This document shows, piece after piece, positions 21,903 to 25,938 of a DNA stretch of 25,938 nt. Source of the stretch: CAZOOA01 sp964581355 (GTDB lineage Bacteria > Bacillota > Dethiobacteria > DTU022 > UBA8154); assembly GCA_964581355.1 (NCBI GenBank), contig CAZOOA010000036.1, forward strand, positions 1-25,938, written 5' to 3'. The notes under the pieces were generated by a model, which ran no database searches, was not told where the DNA came from, and worked only from the letters and a program-made list of their open reading frames with translations. Position numbers and translations under genes: made by a program. The number at the start of each line of letters is the position of its first letter. The stretch's first letter is position 1.

Positions 21903-22858
21903 AGCAGCTAAACGATACGATCAAACAAGTCGCCGCCCAGTCTCTTTCCCGGGGAGATGTGGACCTGGTTATTGGATGGCAAAAAGGAGATCTGTGGTGG
22001 CAGTCTTACCCGGCTTTCGTGGAAAATGAGCAGGATACGGCATCTCTTACCTGGGATCCTTTCTGTGTGGCCAACTTGAGCCGCTATCTCCTGGAAGAGC
22101 AGGAAGGAAAAAACAAGGTGGCTATTTTTGTCAAGGGTTGTGATGCCCTGGGGCTGAACCAGCTTTTGCAAGACAAGCGTGTTGATCGCGAGAAGGTTTA
22201 CCTGTACGGCATTCCCTGTGACGGGCTGGTCGACCACCGCAAGCTCGAGGCAGAAGGCTTTAAATGGCTGTCGGAGGTCCGCAAAGAAGGAAAAGAGCTG
22301 GTCCTGGTGGGCAGAAACGGGGAGCAGAAGGTTAATGCCCGGGACTATATGTACGATAAATGTTTAACCTGCCGCTACCCCAACCCGGTGGCGTATGACC
22401 AGATGCTCGGTGAAGCCGTTGAGGCCCAGCCCGAAGAACGTTTTGCCAGTGTCAAAGAGTTGGAGGAAATGAGCGCGGACGAGCGTTTTACCTACTGGGC
22501 AAACCAGTTTTCACGCTGCATCCGTTGTTTTGCCTGTCGCAATGTTTGTCCGGCCTGCAGCTGCCGGGAATGCATTTTTGACATTCCTGAGCCGCGCTGG
22601 CTGGGTAAAGCGAAAGAGCTAAGCGAAGACCAGTTTTATCATATAATCCGGGCGTACCATGTGGCTGGACGCTGCGTAGACTGTGGTGAATGCACACGGG
22701 TCTGCCCTGTTGACCTGCCCCTGCAGGAGTTGAACCGCAAGTTTATCAAAGATATCAATGAACTCTACGGAGAATATGACGCCGGTGTTGACCCGGAAAC
22801 GGAGGCCCCTCTGGTAACGTACAATACCAATGACCCGGCGGCCTTTCCGGAAAGTTAA
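21899..22858 (+). CDS. flxC: FlxC-like iron-sulfur protein with FrhB/FdhB-like N-terminus
   Basis: A 319-residue protein. The N-terminal half resembles the FrhB/FdhB-type coenzyme-binding domain: V-K-G-C-D-A-L-G (78-85) and I-P-C-D-G-L (105-110) are recognisable, with further cysteines C155 and C158. The C-terminal part has two [4Fe-4S] sites, C207-X2-C-X2-C-X3-C217 and C259-X2-C-X2-C-X3-C269. Between them lies an extra cysteine group at 220, 222 and 225. It is the usual third component of Flx-type NAD(P)H oxidoreductase modules. I assign flxC from gene order D-C-B-A and domain content; naming of B and C could be reversed in some schemes. It overlaps flxD by four bases, and flxB follows after 16. 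Confidence 0.82.
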   Translation: MKQLNDTIKQVAAQSLSRGDVDLVIGWQKGDLWWQSYPAFVENEQDTASLTWDPFCVANLSRYLLEEQEGKNKVAIFVKGCDALGLNQLLQDKRVDREKVYLYGIPCDGLVDHRKLEAEGFKWLSEVRKEGKELVLVGRNGEQKVNARDYMYDKCLTCRYPNPVAYDQMLGEAVEAQPEERFASVKELEEMSADERFTYWANQFSRCIRCFACRNVCPACSCRECIFDIPEPRWLGKAKELSEDQFYHIIRAYHVAGRCVDCGECTRVCPVDLPLQELNRKFIKDINELYGEYDAGVDPETEAPLVTYNTNDPAAFPES

Positions 22859-22874
22859 GGGGGTGTAATAATAA

Positions 22875-23906
22875 ATGAAAAAGATCAGCAAAGATAAATT
22901 GCCGCAACTTTGGGATCGTTTAGCCCAGCAGGCCACCCTTTACCTTCCTGTGGAAGAAGACGGCGTTGTCAATTTTGCCCCCTGGAAAGAGGGTGCTGCG
23001 GTAAACCTGGATGTAATCAATACGGTGGTTCCGCCTAAGCAGATGGTTTTGCCCCAATCGGAAAACTACCTGCACTTCCGGGTGGATGGGGGCAAGCTTG
23101 ACCTGGAACCCGTTGATGTGGATGGACCCTATGTAATCTTTGGTGCCCGGCCTTGTGATGTGGCGGCTATAGCCATCATCGACAAGCTGTTCCTGGATGA
23201 GCCCTGTGATACGCTCTATAAGGAACGGAGAGAAAAGGGGACGATTATTTCCTTGGGCTGTAATGAGCCCGAAGAGACCTGTTTTTGCACCGCTTTTGAG
23301 TTGGAACCCGCGTTTTCCCCTGATGCCGATGTCTCTGCCTGGGACATGGGGGAATACCTGCTTTGGAAAGCACAGGGGGAAAAAGGCGAGGCGCTGACTA
23401 AAAAAATGGAAGATCTGCTGGAAGACGCCGGGGCCGATGCGGAAAAAGCCGTGGAGTCACTGCGCAACAATGTGGCATCCAAAGAGGCCGCTGCAACAAA
23501 AGAATACGGCTGGAATGCCCAGGGGGTAAAAGATGCCCTGGAAGATAAATTTGACAGCGAAATATGGGATAAATTGTACCGTCGCTGCCTGGGCTGTGGG
23601 GTTTGTACCTACATTTGCCCGACCTGTCACTGTTTCGATGTGCAGGACTTTAGCCGGGGACAGGAAGGACTTCGTTTCCGGTGTTGGGATTCTTGCATGT
23701 TCGGAGACTTTACTTTAATGGCTCATGGAGAAAATCCCCGGCCGACTCAGAAAGAACGAGTCCGGCAGCGTTTCATGCATAAGCTGCTCTATTACCCTTC
23801 CAATTTTGATGTTTATGCCTGCGTTGGTTGTGGACGTTGTGTTCGTAAATGTCCTGTCAGTATTGATATTACCCAGGTTATTAAAGAGGTAGGAGGTGTT
23901 AAGTAA
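22875..23906 (+). CDS. flxB: FlxB-like dicluster ferredoxin, AsrA-related
   Basis: A 343-residue protein related to anaerobic sulfite reductase subunit A (AsrA). The N-terminal 230 residues form the AsrA-type domain, with F-G-A-R-P-C-D-V-A-A near residue 90 and G-C-N-E-P-E-E-T-C-F-C near 130. The C-terminal part carries two [4Fe-4S] sites: Cys238, 241, 244, 248, with Cys251 and Cys253 just after, and Cys316, 319, 322, 326. It should pass electrons between the flavin subunit FlxA and the FlxC/FlxD-HdrA side. GGGGGTG precedes the ATG. Its stop codon shares one base with the flxA start (TAATG), so the two are translationally coupled. No AsrC sulfite reductase gene is present, which argues against a true Asr operon. 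Confidence 0.85.
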   Translation: MKKISKDKLPQLWDRLAQQATLYLPVEEDGVVNFAPWKEGAAVNLDVINTVVPPKQMVLPQSENYLHFRVDGGKLDLEPVDVDGPYVIFGARPCDVAAIAIIDKLFLDEPCDTLYKERREKGTIISLGCNEPEETCFCTAFELEPAFSPDADVSAWDMGEYLLWKAQGEKGEALTKKMEDLLEDAGADAEKAVESLRNNVASKEAAATKEYGWNAQGVKDALEDKFDSEIWDKLYRRCLGCGVCTYICPTCHCFDVQDFSRGQEGLRFRCWDSCMFGDFTLMAHGENPRPTQKERVRQRFMHKLLYYPSNFDVYACVGCGRCVRKCPVSIDITQVIKEVGGVK

Positions 23907-24736
23907 TGGCTGTGATAAATCCCTTGCTGCCTCAGGTTGCAAAAATTGTCGATATCAAACAGGAAACACCCAACATCAAGACCTATCGCGTGGTATCACC
24001 TGATGGTGGTAAACCTTTTGAACACATTCCCGGTCAGTGTGCCATGATTTCTGTTCCCCCGGTGGGAGAAGCCCTTTTTTCCATTACTTCGTCGCCAACC
24101 CAGCAAGAATACATGGAATTCTCCATTGTTAAAACAGGTAGCGTAACGGACTTCCTGCATGAAATTGAACCAGAATTTGAAATTGGCATTCGGGGGCCAT
24201 ATGGAAACGGATTTCCCATCGACATGTTTAAAGGCAAAGATATCCTTTTCATCGGTGGTGGAATTGGCCTGGCACCTCTTCGATCTTTGATTAACTACTG
24301 CCTGGATACCAGGGATGATTTTGGGAAAATCGATATTGTCTATGGTGCGCGGACCCCGGATGACATGATCCAGAAAGAAGAGATTTTCAAAGTATGGCCT
24401 AAGGCGCCAAATACCGAGGTTCATCTTACAGTGGATAACGAATGGGAGGGATGGGAAGGCCGTGTAGGCTTTGTTCCTCAATGCGTTGAAGAAATCTGCT
24501 TTGCCCCGGACAACCGCATTGCCGTAACCTGTGGTCCCCCCATCATGATAAAATTTGTTCTGCAGGGGTTGGAAAAGCTTGGTTTTACCCCGGAGCAAAT
24601 TATAACAACCCTGGAACTACGGATGAAGTGCGGTGTGGGTAAATGCGGCCGCTGCAATATCGGCGATAAGTATGTCTGCAAAGACGGTCCTGTTTTCACT
24701 TATGCCGAGCTTCTGAACCTCCCCCCGGAATACTAG
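23906..24736 (+). CDS. flxA: FlxA-like FAD/NAD(P)-binding oxidoreductase, AsrB-related
   Basis: A 276-residue member of the ferredoxin-NADP reductase superfamily, close to AsrB and to the hydrogenase gamma/PyrK group. The FAD-binding beta-barrel has F-S-I-T-S-S-P (58-64), the family variant of R-x-Y-S. The nucleotide-binding domain has G-G-G-I-G-L-A-P-L (117-125). T-C-G-P-P-I-M (208-214) closes it. The C-terminal [2Fe-2S] site is Cys242, 247, 250 and 258 (C-G-V-G-K-C-G-R-C). It is the entry point for NAD(P)H electrons into the Flx-Hdr complex; NADH is the donor proposed in related systems. Length matches the family (about 275). It is the last gene of the operon, followed 36 bases later by a strong terminator. 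Confidence 0.93.
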   Translation: MAVINPLLPQVAKIVDIKQETPNIKTYRVVSPDGGKPFEHIPGQCAMISVPPVGEALFSITSSPTQQEYMEFSIVKTGSVTDFLHEIEPEFEIGIRGPYGNGFPIDMFKGKDILFIGGGIGLAPLRSLINYCLDTRDDFGKIDIVYGARTPDDMIQKEEIFKVWPKAPNTEVHLTVDNEWEGWEGRVGFVPQCVEEICFAPDNRIAVTCGPPIMIKFVLQGLEKLGFTPEQIITTLELRMKCGVGKCGRCNIGDKYVCKDGPVFTYAELLNLPPEY

Positions 24737-24772
24737 CCTGGAAACTTGGTAAACAAGGCAGCATAAAGAATG

Positions 24773-24810
24773 GACCGCACTGTAAGAATTTTTACAGTGC
24801 GGTCTTTTTT
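24773..24810 (+). terminator. Rho-independent terminator of the hdr-flx operon
   Basis: GACCGCACTGTAA (24773-24785) pairs perfectly over 13 bases with TTACAGTGCGGTC (24792-24804), loop of six, followed by TTTTTT. It stands 36 bases after the flxA stop. Confidence 0.97.
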
Positions 24811-24845
24811 CAAACTTCCACAGTCCATAGGACCACAGCAGGGGA

Positions 24846-24977
24846 TGAAAATGGGTTTTCAAACCCGCTTTTCGCCTGGAGGATGTCCGCTTTCCCTGTA
24901 TAGGCTCCGGTTATCTTCGCAGTATCCTATGTTTGTACGTTCGCTACTCCAGGGCAACCGCCTCGCTGCCATTTTCA
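24846..24977. repeat. Fold-back palindromic element
   Basis: A 132-base sequence bounded by perfect 9-base inverted ends, TGAAAATGG (24846-24854) and CCATTTTCA (24969-24977). Nested inside are GCCTGGAG (24874-24881) facing CTCCAGG (24947-24953), and ATAGG near 24900 facing CCTAT near 24926. The whole could fold into one long stem. The terminal TGAAAATGGCAGCG (minus strand) recurs, with one A fewer, at 8121-8133 between azlC and azlD. It is either a MITE-like repeat or a structured RNA. Confidence 0.5.
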
Positions 24978-25104
24978 AGTAAAAAAAAATCTATTTCCAA
25001 TGGGAAGATTAAGTAACTTTTTTTTCTTTCCACCGTTATATTAAATAGAAAGAAAAATGGTCCTGGGGCGACGTTATTATTGATTAACTGGAGGAGATCG
25101 TGCA

Positions 25105-25938
25105 GTGAGAGAATTAAAAATCAATAAGATAAATATCCTGGCTTTCCTTTTAGCAGTTCTTATACTGCTTCCTGCGGTAGTGGGGGGTGCTGAAAACAAT
25201 AGGGCAGATGAAGGTCCGGATATACAAGTATATTTTAACCAGAACAGGATTGACTTCTCCACTGAACCGGCCGTAATTGAGGGGCGGCTTGTAATTCCTA
25301 TACGTTCTTTTTTAGAAACGATGGGTTCTGCAGTGCAGTGGGATGAAGAAAAAATGCAGGTTGTAACCCGGCATAAAGATAGCACCATTACCATCTATTT
25401 AGAGGATGGTTATGCCAAAATAAATGGAAGCAAGGTGGAGATGGATCCTTCAGCCACTGTAGTGAACGGTAGCACCATGGTCCCATTGCGTTTTTTAGCT
25501 GAATGCCTTGAATTAAGCCTGGATTGGGATGCGGATGCAAGGGTGATTGAAGTGACAACAAATAATTTTGTTCCTTATACACGAATACAGGAAAAAGCAA
25601 TCAGCCAGCTCCCTGATGAACTCGAGAACTGGACAGAAAGAAGAACACAAACTCCTGGTGTGGATGTAAATGTTCATGAAAGCTGTCTTTATATTCTGGT
25701 TACGTATGGAGAAAAAGACTCTGGAGGCTATGGTGTTCAGGTTACCAACTTGGAAGTACAGGAGGGCAACTTGTTTGTAGAAGTGGATTTTGTCAAACCT
25801 GAAAGTGGGCAATTTACCTTTACAGCTATTACCAGGCCTTTTGATCTTATTTGCGTAGACTTGGAGCATATGGATTTACCTCAGACGATTCATTTTGACT
25901 ATCAAGACCAAGACCAAGACCAAGACCAAGACCAAGAC
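25105..25938 (+). CDS. Secreted stalk-domain protein with PrcB-like C-terminal domain (partial)
   Basis: The reading frame is open to the window edge (278 codons), so the 3' end is missing. The start is GTG 25105, eight bases after GGAGGAG. A signal peptide covers residues 1-29 (hydrophobic L-A-F-L-L-A-V-L-I-L-L, then V-V-G-G-A). Two copper-amine-oxidase-type stalk repeats follow at about 40-155, with V-I-P-I-R-S-F-L-E-T-M-G and M-V-P-L-R-F-L-A-E-C-L as the paired motifs. Residues about 185-265 resemble the PrcB C-terminal domain, with I-L-V-T-Y-G-E-K-D-S-G-G-Y-G-V as hallmark. The last twelve visible residues are six Gln-Asp pairs encoded by a tandem hexamer. It is probably cell-surface located; function unknown. 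It shares the stalk module with the gene at 93-842. Confidence 0.82.
   Translation, partial: MRELKINKINILAFLLAVLILLPAVVGGAENNRADEGPDIQVYFNQNRIDFSTEPAVIEGRLVIPIRSFLETMGSAVQWDEEKMQVVTRHKDSTITIYLEDGYAKINGSKVEMDPSATVVNGSTMVPLRFLAECLELSLDWDADARVIEVTTNNFVPYTRIQEKAISQLPDELENWTERRTQTPGVDVNVHESCLYILVTYGEKDSGGYGVQVTNLEVQEGNLFVEVDFVKPESGQFTFTAITRPFDLICVDLEHMDLPQTIHFDYQDQDQDQDQDQD
25903..25938 (+). repeat. Tandem hexanucleotide repeat (CAAGAC)n in coding sequence
   Basis: Six perfect copies of CAAGAC run in frame to the last base of the window and encode Gln-Asp repeats. The true copy number is unknown because the window ends inside the array, which may be why it ends there. Confidence 0.9.

Larger units (their letters stand above)
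24737..25104. other. Intergenic region after the flx operon
   Basis: About 370 bases holding the operon terminator (24773-24810) and the fold-back element (24846-24977). Also present is an AT-rich inverted repeat TTTTTCTTTC...GAAAGAAAAA near 25025-25055, ahead of the next gene. No gene is supported; short frames on both strands simply follow the palindromic sequence. Confidence 0.5.

Noticed and set aside
22875..24736. Anaerobic sulfite reductase asrAB
   Set aside because: The two proteins resemble AsrA and AsrB, but no AsrC sirohaem subunit follows and they are joined to flxCD and hdr genes, so a Flx module is the better reading.

Overview
The window looks like a chromosomal segment of an anaerobic, spore-former-type Firmicute (Clostridia, in the broad sense of the Syntrophomonas/Desulfotomaculum/Dethiobacter-like groups). 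The grounds are strong AGGAGG-type ribosome binding sites with frequent GTG/TTG starts, an EpsC-type serine acetyltransferase, a rubrerythrin, a LytS-type GGDEF protein, an AcuA-type acetyltransferase and a heterodisulfide-reductase/flavin-oxidoreductase operon. The genus cannot be fixed from sequence alone. No rRNA, tRNA, CRISPR array, intact transposase or phage gene was seen.

Layout. (1) 1-1700: a secreted copper-amine-oxidase-type 'stalk' protein, two small membrane/lipoprotein genes with acidic tails, and the decayed remains of a further coding sequence. (2) 1714-3685, minus strand: a crotonase-family protein and serine O-acetyltransferase EpsC, separated by a strong terminator. (3) 4029-6997, plus strand: an RDD membrane protein, then, after a MITE-like repeat, a second crotonase and an AbrB-family membrane protein. 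(4) 7133-12507, minus strand: rubrerythrin; upstream of it a codirectional set DctS-like kinase, DctR-like regulator, DctP-like solute receptor, AzlC and AzlD. (5) 12905-14212: membrane GGDEF protein. (6) 14660-17383: an AMP-forming acyl-CoA ligase divergent from an AcuA-like protein acetyltransferase. (7) 18138-24736: a seven-gene operon hdrB-hdrC-hdrA-flxD-flxC-flxB-flxA ending in a textbook terminator. (8) 25105 to the edge: a second stalk protein with a PrcB-like domain, entering a hexanucleotide tandem repeat where the window stops.

How it works together. Two crotonases and an acyl-CoA ligase point to acyl-CoA (fatty or aromatic acid) metabolism. The Flx-Hdr complex is of the type proposed to oxidise NAD(P)H by flavin-based electron bifurcation, with a ferredoxin and a disulfide (DsrC-like) as acceptors. 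It could balance electrons from such oxidations. The two-component system with an orphan TRAP-type binding protein looks like a dicarboxylate sensor of the DctB/DctS/DctR kind.

The most interesting signals are: (a) two genes (hdrB and the acyl-CoA ligase) whose strong Shine-Dalgarno sequence is too far from the start codon but is separated from it by an inverted repeat, so that a hairpin would restore normal spacing; (b) an AcuA homologue divergent from a likely substrate enzyme; (c) a TRAP receptor with no permease next to its sensor kinase; (d) two families of palindromic/MITE-like repeats, one member of which appears to sit between azlC and azlD.
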